Assembly (NCBI RefSeq): GCF_900496995.4
Contig: NC_044009.1
Location: 42,989,505 to 43,053,504 of the forward strand
Length of the DNA: 64,000 bases
DNA from: Aquila chrysaetos chrysaetos
Taxonomy: Eukaryota; Chordata; Aves; Accipitriformes; Accipitridae
Direction of reading: 5' to 3'
In this document: positions 39,801-54,800 of the stretch, in pieces
How the letters are laid out: each line of letters starts with the position of its first letter
How positions within the stretch are numbered: position 1 is the stretch's first letter
The notes under the pieces: model-generated
Seen by the model: only the letters and a program-made list of their open reading frames with translations
Told to the model about the DNA's origin: nothing
The model's database searches: none
Position numbers and translations under genes: made by a program

Positions 39801-42800
39801 TCAGCAGAAAAAACAAAGACAATATTTTTAATGGAAAAGGAGAAAAAAATTAATGCTGTACATGCTTTCTACACATACAAGCATAGTTATAAGCCATCAG
39901 ATGAGTTAACTGCTTCATACTTCCTATGCATTTTTTTATTCATGCCTTAATACAAATATTATTCATCTACACATTAGCTTAATCTATATTGAGACAAGCA
40001 TAAGACTCTTCCATAAAGTTTGCCTAACAGAAAAAGGGAAATCCAAATATTATTAAAAAAACCTGAAATATGTTTGTTTAGACACTGCAGAGCCCAACAT
40101 TACGAAAAAGCACCATAAAAGACTCACCGATATTGCCAGCCAGTGACGAGATTGGTATATTTCATTAAGTAGCCATAAATATTTTCCATGTGATCACTAT
40201 TTAAAAAAAAAAAAAAAAAGAGAGAGAGAAAAGCAATCAGACAATACCAAACAAATTTTCAATCTTCTCAGCTTTTGATGATCATTATCTATTCTCAGAA
40301 AATTAATTTTCATCTTCATTTTTAGAATGGCATTACCATTTTAATAAAGCTACCAACACTTAACAGATTTTCCAGCCTCGTTTCTAAAATAATTTCATAA
40401 GACAGTTTAACCAGACTTGCTGAACTCCAAATAATTTCAAAACATAATTAGTTTCACCAATACTTGAGTTTTATTCAGCAGGCACTTCTGGACACATTTG
40501 TACTAGTTTCAGGTCATTAAAGACTTAGTATCCATGCTTCTTCTGTTTCCTGCTCCCTCTTCTAAGGAAGCTTTGTATTTTTGGACTCCTGAACAAAATT
40601 AAATTTCACTAGCTTATTAACAGAATCTTGATCATGGTCACCAACCAAAAACAGTCCCTAGGTACTCCTACAGGAGCGTGGTTTTATTTATCCTTAATGC
40701 CCAGAACCCTTCCCAACTACACAAACAGTCATGCTCTTGAACAGATGTTCTACAGGACACAACATGTGGGCGCAGGTCACATCAAGATACTCTGAAATGT
40801 AAAACAAGAGCCGAAACATCTCCTCCAGCCTGGCAAGAAAATCAGGTAGTTTCTCTTTCAAAGCCTCAACTTGCAACATCCACCAAAAAAGAGAACCCAT
40901 CGAGGGCGTTCGGCACGGAGGTTTAATATCACTACAGGCAAAATACATTACCACTTCTGAAAATCAATTGTCCTAAATAAGGCTTACAAGTCTTACGGCT
41001 ACGAACTTATCACCTTAAAACCACAGTTTAAAGACCTACTTTATACTGTACATTCCCTTAATTCTAGAAATGCCACCTCAATGCCCTTGCCTCTTACAAT
41101 AGGGCATAATCCTACACTGAAGAACACACTCTAGAGATAGACAATTCAGGTCCGGTGTAAGAAAAATGTTCCTATTATTCCAATGAAGAATTGAAACAAT
41201 GACCCAAATATCAGACGCTACTTGCTTTTTAAAAGAAACTTGTATTTAAGCCATCTTATTTAGATATTCAATTGAAATTTCTATAGCTTGTACTATTTTG
41301 AAGATTAAATGAAAATTATTCAGAGTCCATTGGAGCAGCAGCCTGTCTTGGTCATTAAGAGGTCAAAGTAGCCCCCTATCAGCAAAAGAGGAAAGGTGGG
41401 AAAAAATAGGACTACTAGAGCCAAGGGATCATTTCCATTAGTGGGTTTTGGTTGCAAACATAGTTAGACTAAGTATTGGGGTAAATTTCAAATAATAGCT
41501 GAAGCTGCTGTCTACACCTCATTTATAGACAGTGCCAGTATCACCAGATTAATTAGATACCTGACAATTCGATAAATACAACATGTTACACTAAGTTTCA
41601 TCCTAAAGGAAGCTATTCAGGATGACGCTAATGAAGATAACCTCAGAGTAAATCACTGCCATATGAATTGATGTCGTATCACTGTCATTCAGTAATACTA
41701 TTCAAAGAAGAGATGCAAGAACGTACATTTTTGAAGAAAAAACAAGTTGCTGATTTTCAGTGTTACATTTAGAAACAAAAATATGTGTTCTAGCTATTAC
41801 TGCAGCAATCAGTATTGCAGTAATATCCTGCAATGGAGAGCAGCCAGCAGGACTATCTAGGAATTTAATTTCTAATAACTCATTAAGCGGTACTACAGAT
41901 AAAAATAAAACCAAGGAGAGCAGAGGGTATTCAGGCTATCATATATTTTAAATGTACAAAAATGCTAAAGGAGACATAACCAAACTCATCCTCTGCAGAC
42001 GCCTCTCATTTGTTATTATTGGCATAGAAGGGAAGTACAGTTTAGACTTGCTTGCTGTCTTAATTTAGCTGAAAATTATGAGATTGCATAGTCATAAAAA
42101 TGTATGAGCTTGGGTTTTAATCGTCTGAAAATTGTCCCTAGTCACAGCTAATTGTTTTTCAGTTTTAGTGAATGCAAGCTTCACCCTTGCTTTTCAGTTA
42201 GACATCATACAGAGAGCCCTGCATACTTGGTCTAGAGCTGTTGCACTCTCCCATTAACTAACATGCCTCAATCACAAGTATGTTTAACAGAACCCAAGAA
42301 AAAAAAAAAAAAAATCAGGAAAGTAACTTCACACTGCAATGAATACAGCAGGACTGTATGCATGGCCTATGAAAGTCCATTCATCTGACAAGGGTAAATT
42401 AAACAGTCTTTGATTAAAATCATTTGACAACTTTTTTTTTTTTTTTTTTTTGAGTGTGACAGATGAGATAGCTGATTTTGTCAGTCTTTAGAAAAAGGAA
42501 AAAATCACCATAGAAGAGAATGCAGCCCTTTCAGTCATGTACTTCCACATTGAATGAGCATTTTGCCTTCATCCACATGTTCCTCTCCACTTGGATTTTC
42601 ACTTTGACTAGACCCAGACTTCTCTAAACGCCTCTTCTTCAATAATTCCTATCTCTAGCCTTGGCAGTCCCAAAAGTTGATGGTTTAACTGAACAACTTT
42701 GAAAACAGCCCCCCTGAGAAGTCTGAGAAAGTGACTAAGGGCAAGCCAGCCAGTCACCTTCAGCACAGTGGACACTGCCAATCTGGAAGGAACATGTTGC

Positions 42801-45800
42801 AGCAAATGAACGTGAGCGCAAGTGCATGATGTTAAATACACTGACCAGCTGCGTTTCAGAATCCCTAACTTTGCATGCAGGGGGTCCCCAAACCCCAAAT
42901 CTCATAAAAAAAAGAGCTGTAATTCAATGTACAAGGTAAAGTTCAGAAGTACATTTAGCAGATTTCTCCCATTCATAAGCAAAAAGACCTCACCCGCCTG
43001 CACAAGATCATAGAAACGTACTAAGCACCAATGGCCAAACCTCAGTATAGAAGAGCCCAACAAGTAGCAGCAGTGGCTGGTGCAGATCCCAAGACACATG
43101 ACAGTCAGCTGCGGAGAGGGCAGATTCCTTACAGACTAACCTCTGCAGCAGAGGACGAATATAACACGCTGACTGCCAGGGATGAGACACTGAGCTGCAG
43201 CTTGCTTTTTGAGAGACCAGAGAATCTTAGAAGAGCCAAAGTCCAAAGAGATGGAGCATGAACAGAGGTCCCTGCTAAATGAGCCACCTCTTGGACAATA
43301 TTGATTAAATTATTTTCCTTCTTAATTGTGTTCATGCATCTGCAATTGAACTGCACAAACCCAAAAGACTATATTTAGTTTTCACCCTGCCAAAGGCTGG
43401 GCAAACTTTTAGTACCCATGCAAGTAACGGATTAGCCCGCCTTAAGGGTATAAAAAACTTGGATGATATTTAAAACATTTGCCCTGACAGTGTAAGGACC
43501 TAGAGGCAAACAAATAAGCAAATAAAAGAGTAAAAGCACAGACCTTACAGGTACTAATCATACTCTCCCAGCACAAATTACCACACCACATGGGCCAGGG
43601 AATTTTTAACATTTGAACTAAGGCTTATTTTTAAATAAATAACAATTTTATACACTAAAAAAAGAGATTTAAATCCAGTCTGCAAATTGCAATTCACAAA
43701 AGGTAGATCCTATAACTGCACACAGACCCGTTACAGAACTACCTTTAACTTCCTAATCTTCTGGGTAAGCAGTAGTACTTTTCTATGAACACAGAAAATC
43801 ATTCTCAGTATTATTTATGAACAACAAGGCCATGGAATTACAACTAGAGCATTTCTTCAATGATTTTGAGATTAGTGCCTCCACAGCAAGAGTCAAACTA
43901 AAATATTTGTGGTTGCTAAAGCAGTGTTGTAAGGCAGTTAACGTTGTAAAAACAAAAACAACAACAACAAAAAAAAACACCCACCAAACACAAAACCCCA
44001 GTAATATTTCACTAGTATGGAATTAACAGCAAAGCTCTTCCAAGTGCTACAGAAAGCTTTTAAGATGGTAGACTTTGAGAACAAGAAGTTGAGGTTCAGG
44101 CACTGGCTCTGCTCACAGATAACCACACTTCGTAAAACATGAGTAAGATCTTCCTTAAAGCCCTTACCAGCATTGTTTCTAATGAAACAACAGTAAAACC
44201 TGTTTCAAAGTCACATATGTACTTCAGAAGCCTCCACAATTCCCTACATTGGGTTTTTGAACTTCTAGAAAACAGATTTCAGAAGTGACTTTGACACAAA
44301 ACACTGAGCAACTCATCTCAACGTTGACAGTGAGGCCTGGCTGCACCGGGATCCTTCCCAACTCTAAGAATACCTTTGCATTCACGCTGCTGCCTACATG
44401 CATGTGCATGTACCTATGGGTACATGTATCTTTTCATAGCCAAGATGCTGTTGTTGCTATTCAAAATTCTCACAGCAGTCTCAGATTGTCAAAGGAACAG
44501 GAACAGCTCAGCAACGATGAGTCAACAACCCCTAAAGTCCGCATTTCTGTAGAAATTCATGTGTCCTTCTCTCAAAGAATGAAAAAAAAAAAAAAAGTTT
44601 AAGTGTTGCAACAGACCTGTCACAGCCTTAAAGATGTAAAAAATTTTCATTTTAACTTTTGCTGGACTACTTTATGTGAGGATACTGTGCAAACCACAAT
44701 CCAGGAAAATATTATGCAGGAGCTCATGGTACAACATCTGAACTCCAGCCCAGCACATTTACCACCCCCCAAAAATCTGTTTTTTTTCCAAAGGCTGAAC
44801 ACCACTGAACTTGGCTACCCATTTATCACACTTTTTTTAGTTTATAAATATTGTGAGATGGACTGAAACTGTCCCTGTAACCAAAAGACTGAAGTCTATG
44901 AAAAATCACAAATCAGTTCATATTCTTTCCAGAAAACTATCCCACTCCAGCTTCAAAGATGTTTACCACAAGACAGATTTCTACATATCTAAGTGCTACT
45001 AAAATACAATTGGAATAAAACATTCACAACGGATTATTGTTAGTTTATTTATCCTTTTCTAGTTTTATTTGTCCTTCTCTAGTATGCCTCTTAAGTTGCA
45101 GCAGCTGTCAGTGCCTTGCAGGGTGGTCTCCAGTGCTAGGGGAAGGAATAAGATAGTGATAGTCAGGCCAAATTCCCCCTGTATCCTGTTTACATGCTGC
45201 ACTCGCGTCTTGAACGCAGATGCTGAGGAACAGCAGTCCCAGAATGACATCTTTCAGGAGCTTCAGCCAAGACACCCGAGCACACACCTGACAAGCGCTG
45301 GGCCAACGTTTTCTCCAAGAAAAAACACTCATGCAGAAGGCCTCCCCACCCTTTTTTCATACCCCTCACAGTGCAGCTCTCCCCAAAAGCCCCACACAAG
45401 CAAATCACCGCTAGCAGTGGCACAAAATTACACCCATCTGGAAAGCGATTACAGAAAACTTCCAAGACTGCCCTTCTGACAATTTTAATTTTGCTGGGAC
45501 CCAGACAGCACCATGTGGGATACTTTGAGCAGCCAGGTCTCTGAAGACCCAACAGCTGTTTGAAGAGCAAATGCAGCAGCCCAAGGCTTCCCCACGGACT
45601 TGCGTAAGGCCTGGCTTCAAGCAGCAGCTGAGTATGTGTAGATTTGCTTCCAGCAGGAAGGATGACCAGCAGCCTGGAGCCCATGCAAGTCTCAGGGAAG
45701 GCTCCTGAAGGGGGATCCAGCCTCCATACCTGCCACCACTGCCGTTAGGACAGTGCCTTCAGGCCCTGGCCAAGAGAAGAGGCTCGTTTCTACTGAGGTC

Positions 45801-48800
45801 ACAGCAAGATGCAAAAACCTGGTGAAAGAGATTGTCTTCAGATTAAAAGCTAGCAAAGCATAAAGAAAAGGAAAGAAAGAAATCAGGATCATAACAGTAC
45901 AAACCAATGAGTGGTTTTGACTACATGGTTTGAAAAAAGCAGTAACCGTTTTCACTGAACTTGTTCATCTCTACGTGCCCACAGGCTCACTGTTGGCAAT
46001 AGCTTGCTTTTTCCTCACTGACCGCTGCAAAGTGCTTATCTACAGCGCACTGATTGCTCTTTTTGTTACATGGAGGGGAAGGGCAGGGGAGAAGAGCATC
46101 CTGGTTTTGGCTGGGATAGAGTTAATTTTCTTCTTAGTAGCTGGTACAGTGTGCTTTGGATTTAGTATGAGGATAATGTAGATAACACACTGATGTTTTG
46201 GTTGTTGCTAAGTAGCACTTATGCTAAGTTAAGGATTTTTCAGTTTCCCATGCTCTGCCAGCAAGCAGGTATACAAGAAGCTGGGAGGGAGCATAGCCAG
46301 GACAGCTGACCCAAACTAGCCAAAGGGATATTCCATACCATAGAATGTCATGCTCAGTATATAAACTAGGGGGAGTTGGCTGGGAGGGGCAGATCGCTGC
46401 TTGGGCATCAGTCAGCAGGTGGCGAGCAACTGCATTGTGCATCACTTGTATTTTCTCGGGTTTTATTTCTCTTTTTTTTGTTATATTCCTTTTCATTACT
46501 ATTATAATTTTTTATTAATTATTATTATATTTTCTTTTACTTCAGTTATTAAACTGTTCTTATCTCAACCCATGAGTTTTACTACTTTTTTTTGATTCTC
46601 CTTCCCATCCCACTGGAAGAAGGGAGGAGTGAGCGAGCAGCTGCATGGTGCTTAGTTACTGGCTGGGGTTAAACTACGACAAAGAGAAAGGGAAAAAAAA
46701 CCTCTACGTCAGAAACAAAAACTTTGGGCATATCTTCTGCAACTGCAAAGATCACTTGCTCCGAAGAAACCACCATCACGTTCCAATCCCATGGCTTGTT
46801 GGTGCAAGAGCAGTTTCCCCAGTACACCCAACAAGGTAAGGCAGAAGCCCCTATGTCGCTTGCAGAGCATGTACATCAATAAATTAGCTCTGCTTTTCCA
46901 AACGGCTTTTGGAAGAAAATAAAAACTAACCTTGCTGTGCAATTCACCAGCAGTGCCCTACAGTCAACTGTAAAGTGGCAGCAAAGCTCCTCCTCTTCAG
47001 CTCATGTATTTGACTATTCAGTTATAAGTTTAGAAACCAACAAGTGCAAGGAAAAAAGGTCCAACAATATAACAGGAACATTGACAGTAGACCCTGGGGA
47101 TGCTTCAGAATACCTACCACTTGCCCGCAAGCGTGCTAGCAACACACACATCCTCATTAGATATAAAAACTTCTCTTAACATGTACTCCTGTAAACACTT
47201 GAGAGCACAGACATGCATTGGAAGAGAAGTGCAGGCTTGCCACGAAGGAAGGGTGCGTCAGAGCCAAAATGAGCTGTCAGCTGTCCATGAGCCCGGTATG
47301 ATGCAGCGCAGGCTTCCCATCTGGGGGTGAAGGGCTCTGCCACTGCCCAGCTCCCTGCTACCAAGACAGCAGCTGCATTTGCACCTGAAGTTTCTATCAA
47401 TACTAGTTCTCAAGGGGCATGATAAATCCAGCTTACAGTTTTTTTTAAAACCATCTTAATTAAACTTGCATTTGATTCTCCTCTTTTGTGCATTAATGCC
47501 ACAGGTCAGTTATACACAAATGAAACTATTGTAATGCTTTTGCAGGGTAGCAACAGAAAAAAAGGAAAGCAATAATACTTAATTAGTAAGTAGCAAAACA
47601 CTCCTCTCACTGGACTACTATAAAGCTAATTATTTATCATTTAAAGACCTCTTTAGGTCTCAAAATACATCTGCCTGGAACAAATCTGCAGTGAGTTTCA
47701 GCTAAGCAATTTCTCTTGCACTTACATGAACACCTCAAGTCAGCAAGAACTCCACTCACGTATAATTTATTTGTGGATTTGCGTCAGGGTAACACAACTG
47801 AAGCTGGGCCCAAGAGTCAGTAGCTAACTGCAGATTTTTCTGCAATGATAACTACTACTCAAGCTATCGCTGGAAAAAATAACTGTAGATTTAGCCAACA
47901 ACATTTTAGAGCTGGAGCATTCAAAAAACAGGCACCTCAAAAGGTCTGAACTTTCCACTTGATACCTCTGGAGAACAATTATTGCCTGCAGCTTTGCTAC
48001 CGTTTATGGTGTGCTAATGTAAACTGGTAACATAATGGCCAGTGGTTTGAAGTCTAACTAGCAAACAGGTAGAAGTGGTGCACTTCAGGGGTCAATACAG
48101 CTAAATGCCTCAGAGCTGGCCGATGGACCAGCACACACACACTCTGCAACCTCTCAGATGAGACCAAACCTAGGAGAGCAGTCAGGATGCAGTAGGGTGG
48201 GTTGTCTTTCTGGAGCATCCCGACTGCCCAGAGGAACAGGCTGAACAAAACCACCTGAACTTTGACAAAAGCAATGCAAAGCCTTGTGCCTGGGATGGAC
48301 TAACCCACAGATCAGTGCAAGCTAGGTACGTCGTGCCAGACAAGAAAAGGCTGAGGGACCTGGGTCTGTTCAGCCTCCTTCAGAAGGAGAAGGCTTCTCA
48401 CCGCTGTCTCTCCTATATATGGAGAAGATGGAGACAGACTCTTTTTAGAGATGCACAGAAGGGCAAGCAGCAATGGTCTCAAGTTGCAGCAAAAAAAATT
48501 CCTTGTTTGACACAAGGAAAAGGTCTTCACAATGAGGTGGGGTAAGCCCTGGGCCAGAGAGGCTGTGGCTTCTCCATCTTTGGAGACACCCAAAACTCAA
48601 CCAGCAGCCCTGAACAACCTCTTCCAACCTTGAAGCTGCCCCTGCTTTGAGCGGGAAGCTGGACTACAGATTTCCCAGAGGTCCCTCCCAACCAAAATTA
48701 TTCTATAATTCTTGGATATAGAGAAATTAAACAAAAATATTCCTACATTAAACTTGAGGCATACAGTACTCAGAAGGTTTAAACTCTAATTAAGAAAGCA

Positions 48801-51800
48801 CATGTGTTAACTTAACCACCTATGATTATGACAATATATAAAAAGAGCAGGACTACTTTCCTGTTCAGTGCTTTAAGTGGACAGTGATTCCCAGACAAGG
48901 AATTATTCAAAAACTGCCCCTTTTCATTGTGCAATGAGCATCAGGTATTATTCATTTGGCACTCATGCGCTAATAAAGAGTTTCCTTATGGTTTTCTTCT
49001 CTTGTGCTTGTCATCGACGCTTATGAAGGAGTCATGTACCGAACAATAAAAGGAGGACCACATTATCGTCCCATTTTACATATGGGGAACTGAGGCGCAA
49101 TAAATTTTCAGCCTCTCTAACTTTGAGATAGTTGTGACCCAATTTTTATTTTATTTTATTCATACATTCAAATCACAACTTCTGCTGATTTCAGCTCCAG
49201 CTGTGACCCTGCGAAAGCTTTGCAAAATCAGAGCCAACTGTTACAAACTAGGCCTCCGAGAAAGAGAGGAACACACAGTTAGTGATTACAGTGTAAAACC
49301 AGTTTAAACAATATGACTATTACCACAGAGGAAGTCAGAGCCAGGGTCAGAAACCAGCTCCTTAATATAGCATCCTGCAGTTCTGCCCAGCAGATCTCAT
49401 GCTTTCTGTTACATCTCCACTGCAATGAATGAAACCAACTTCCCAACACAAACTGGGCTCTTCGGGAAACTGATCTGTCAATGCCTAAATATTAATCAAT
49501 ATTTCAAAAATCTCCAGCCTCATCGAAAACTCAGGAATTTACACCTGGAAGGAAAAAGAAAAAAATGCATACGCATAGCAAAAAACCTTCCCCCTGACAC
49601 TGACACTCCTGCTCCAAAGCAGGTTCTCAAATATAAGATTGTCAGCTTAACACACATGAAGAAACAGCAATTCTCCTATCCCACTTCAGCCTGCCTGCCC
49701 TCCCCTCCCATTTCAGCATTAGACACATAGTACAGAAAATCTGAAATGGTACCAGCTTTGCAAGCACCCTAAAAAGAAAGTTGTCCAGCAGCATTACCAG
49801 CACGCAGTGATCCCCTACGAGAATAATTCATTGGCACTGGCAGGTGATCAGAGTGCATGTCAAGACAACGTCCTTAAGTAAACAGGGGTCCTTGCACACA
49901 TGCCGTAATTTTCATGGTACGGTAAGTACAGCACAAGAACCTACATAGGATGACCTAACAGAAGCAGCTGGCACATTCTGCTTCTGCATTAAGCAACGTG
50001 ATTAGGTAAACCACATGCAGTTTGTTTTTCACCCTCTCTCTGGGGAGAGAACACGTGTGGCAGAGCAGGATGTTTATGTTGTAGGCAAGTTTAATTAACT
50101 TGCTGCTACATAATTACATTAGAAAAGGTGAAGTTGAAAAATACCCTTTGCACTTAGTGAAGAATAGACATTTATAATGGCCACTAACTCCTGCAGAAAC
50201 CTATTCCATGGAAAGCACAAATTACTTGATATTTAGAAGCTATTCAAAAGTTTGTGCTTCTTCAGTTTAGCTTAATCTGAACTCTGTATGAATATCCCAG
50301 TATTAACACAAGTATCCTGCAATGCCAGAACCAAGTACCAAATTTGTCACCCTTGCCCCAGCGAGTTTTACCCCTGCCTGTTCAACACAGGGATGCTTCA
50401 AGAAGCAGGAGAGGGACAGTGCTCTTGATAGCCACTCACTGAGGAGCCACAGGGCTGGAGAAGGGAACCCAGACCTTGCTGACCTGGTTCAAGAATTGGG
50501 TTCAGGCTGCCCACTAGAACATCAGCCTTCACAAAGCTCCTGTTTAAATTACCCAAACCTGTTTCCCCAACTCTATCCACTTATTACGCCCCACACAGAT
50601 ATTTACTTCTCTTAATTTACAATGCATCTAAGCTTCCATCTGCTCCAACCTCATTCTTCCAGGTCGTAAATACATGTGTGAACATGAATGGCTCACCTGC
50701 CTTTGGAGAAGTGCTTGGGGCTTCAGCAACTGGTAAAATTAGCTTGATAAAAGATGACCTTAACATTTTAATAACACAGAATGGATCCTGAGGTGGATAT
50801 AATTAGCTGACCATTTTAAATATGGGCTTCTTATCTCTTCTAATGTGCAATTTATGTAAAGTGCAGCATTTCTAAATTAGTGTTATGAATATGGTATCTC
50901 ATTAAGCAAAGACTCAAATGAGGATAAAGAAATTCAGGCACCAGATTTTACAGACATTTCCCTCCAGCATCTCAAACAAACATCACAGCCATCCTAATCT
51001 GATTTTTAGTAATAAAAAGGAATACAACACACAAAATTGCAAAAATTAATTCTGAATTTCACAGCAACAACTTGAGAAACTCTTCTTTCCAGCATCCAGT
51101 TCATCACACCTCAAAAGGCCAGCAATAAGTTAGAAAGTGAGCAGCTAGAGCTTTCTGAAAGCCATGCAGTGGTGAGGTATCTTCACAGATCACCAGAAAG
51201 AGAAGCAAAGAAGATCAGGGCTCACTTTGACACAAGCTCGACATCAGAGCTGCCAACCAACCCGAAAGCTGCCAGCCGAAGCGTAATGCAGGGGCAGCAG
51301 AAACCCCATCTCCATTGGTGGCCTACACCTCGATGTCACAATGCCGGCAGGTTCTCACAACAGCAGAAAACCGAGGAAGTGGGGTGGGCTGTAAGAGCAG
51401 GGGAAAGTCGAAGCAGGAGCAAGTTGAAGCAGGAGCAGCCCTTGCCAGACCTCCCAGGTAACACCACAAACTTACAGCCTCTCTCTCCCTCTGCAGTTGT
51501 GCACAACAAGGAAGGGGTTTACAGTTATCAATTACAGCGAATATACAAAAATTCCACATAGGATCCCAAAGAATTTTGTTTTAAGCAGTGCAGAAAGAAA
51601 ACCCAGAACGAGGGAGACAGGTAGTAAGAAGGAAGTACTAGGAGTACCAGCATTAGAGAGAACTGTCCTAGGATGACACTAACATTTACATGAAGGTTTA
51701 GGAGGTTTCTTTTCTTCCACTAATCAAGTGATAGGGACTTTAACTTAAATTCTGGCCTGCTCTCAGGAGCCCAGAGTTAATTAGGTCACCTAACACACTC

Positions 51801-54800
51801 TATTCCAGCCTAAGCAAGAATTCAATGCTTACATTAGTACTATGATGAGAAATGTTAAGTTCAGAGGCAAGAACGGAGGACTAGCAAGGGAAAGGTTTGC
51901 AAGAGGAAGCATTGCTGAACACTGTGCTGCCATTACCTCCTGTATCTGTTTCTACCAAGCTGGCCTTTAAAGACCAAACAGATGAAATTTTTCCTCCCAA
52001 GATCAAACATCCTTGGAATGTGACTAGGAATGCATAGAAACTAGAAAAACTCTATATGTTTTCTTGCAACTAAGACTGACATCAACACCACCCTCAATAA
52101 GAAGGATTCTTATCAACATCCACTCAAGAAGATTGTATCAGTTTCAAGACACTTCCCTATATTACTACTAATTAGATCCTTTTTGCAAGATAGCATGAAT
52201 AAAAATCATAAACACTTCCACAGCCTAGCTCAGTCTCACACATTTTGCTTCCACGTTTGAAGTGCAAAGGATTGTCAGTCACCCTCCATGTTAACTGGGA
52301 TCAAATCAGAAAGAAGCATTTGCTTTAGAACACATTTCCTATGGGATCACTTTATGAAGAAGAGTTCACGATCATCTCAAAGTGCAGAATTAAAATATAT
52401 TCATCTGTTTCAGCTACCAGTTCTTCTGTTATCACATGCTGACCTGCTCAAACACAAGAGACTGAATTAAGGTCAATAATGTTTACTCCCTTTTTTCAGT
52501 ATTTATGAAGAGTGCTTACACAGTGTCAACTGCAAAATAAACAAAGCCCTTAGAAGATGACTGGTGGCCATTTCACTTGCTTTAAATTTGTTATCCTTTT
52601 GCATTTGATACCAAAAAAATTACAATGTTACTCTTTTTGCCAAAACCCTCTCTCTGCTATTTGTTTGCATTTCTGTTTGCTTACTCTCAGCATCTCTTAC
52701 TCCAGCCCAAAGCCCCATGGAGTAATTCTGCAAAAGAATCTGCCTTAGGTTGATAACCTAATGACAAGCAGAAGCCACCCAGCATGAGGAACCCTCTTAC
52801 CTGCCATTGTCACCCCTAGCACAAAAAAAAAAAAAAAATCAGTCTAGCAAAGTTGACTCCTCTTCTCAGAAGCTACTTTCATCCAAATGTTTTTCTATAC
52901 TAATTCATGACTGTAAATAACCCTGCAGCACTTAAGTAAACTTTCAGGAACAGCTAACTAAAGTTAACTTGCTTCCTTAAAAAGAGAGCAGAAGACATAT
53001 AATCTGTAGCATTTTATAAATATATATGGCTAAACCCATAGTGAGCAGATACTAAAACCATTTCAGAAATAAGGAACAAAGGCAGTTATCTACAAAAATA
53101 CATGCAGAACTGAAACGGAAATAGGTTTTGAAATATAACTTGCAAGCTTAAAAATCAGCAATCACTTGGGAAATTCATGAACATTTTACACGTATTTCTA
53201 CCGGCAAGGGAAGAAATGCTGAGAATCCTTTTAATAGCAGCTGACTTGATTTATGTATTTGAGAGCAGAACCACTAAGAAAAATGTAAGACGACACATTA
53301 GCATGTCTCCAACTGGGAAAGACAATCTTGTTTCTCTAGTCAACCACAGTGCTTTGAACTTTTAATTTTGTAGATAAATGAGAACTAGTTACTGCAAGCC
53401 ATTTCTCTCGAAATTATCTGAAAGCCCCTCAAGCCAGGCTGAAATGATTTGTTTTACCTCTCTGGCACATACTCTGACCAGCTCTCTATTTAGCTCATAG
53501 ACACAAATTCTGCTTTCTGGTTGTGAAATTTTTGTGTTACTTGAATGACTATGATTCACATGTCACAGAAGTACCTGCCAAAGCTGTCTCCTTTCTCTCA
53601 CTGCTTTGAAGCTACTCTGTTCGTTTAACCTAGAGCAATGCAAAACCCAAATGAAGATGGTCAAGACTAAAAACAGAATTGTTGAATGCAAATAATTCTT
53701 TATATTCCTAGCTTGATTACTGCTGAAAATAAAGAAGCTGTTTAGAAAACATTATAATCTTAAATTACTTTATCAAGTAATCTTTTAATACTTCGAAGTT
53801 ATTCAGAAGTCTCACCTCATGGTAACTGTTTCTCTAAATGAAAATAGGAATAAAGAGTTCAGCATGCAGCACGGCCTCTCAGGCTCTCTTTATCTACTTG
53901 ATTGCAAGTTAACATTCACACTATTCTTGACCCCAGTCAGGAAAATGCAGCAGAGAGTTGGTTGCTCTCAGACGCGCTCTGACCCTGATCATATATTCAC
54001 ACGTAAACAAGATCATTTCCTGTCAGATGCTTAGAAGAGCAGTTGCTCAAGAACTCTTAACTTCTCTTAAGTACAAAAAAAGTATCTTCCTGCCCCCTGA
54101 AGAAACTGAGCCCTTACAAATTTCAAAGGAAGCACTGCTATACCGTCTGTCTAAACTCACCGTCCACAGGCTACAAGCAGAAAGTCAGCAAAGAGGTTCA
54201 GCTGCATCTCTGCATCATCAAAGTGTCTGGCAGCCTCTGGTTGTCTCTTCTTCTCCACTATGATAAATGTTTGCTCTAACTCTATCACAGCTATTTAAAA
54301 AGCTCCCCATTATGCCCCTATAAAAACATAAAGTTAGACCTTCTGTTTCACTTTTTATTTTCTAGACATGCACTTTACCCCAAGGATATGTGACTTTCCA
54401 CCTCTTTGAGAGATTCAGTTTTCATTATTTCAGGTTCCAGCAGCGCTGGAGATATTTTGTTTTTCCATTGTTAAAATTCCTCATTTGGAGCATTGAAGTA
54501 TCAAGTACCTCTTGTTCCATCTGTCTGACAATAACTATGTTACAGCTGTTTTGACAAGATGCTTCACCAAATAGAGCTATACTTCTGCACCAGATGCAGT
54601 CTATGCTGAGCGAGTACTTCAGGACCCTACTTCTGCCCAGCTGCCTGACCACACAACAGTCACACTCTGTGCTATAAAAGTTGAAGACCAAAATTTCCAC
54701 CAGAAGCTCCCAGCAAATCTATTTCTAAACCCCATGTTTTAGACACTGATTTATTATTACAGGGATCCTTCTCTTGTCAAATGCATTTTAGAATAAAAGT

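Noticed and set aside
43930-44000. A/C-rich stretch resembling a structured or CRISPR-like repeat
   Set aside because: Simple A-rich sequence without regular units or spacers. CRISPR arrays are not expected in vertebrate DNA.
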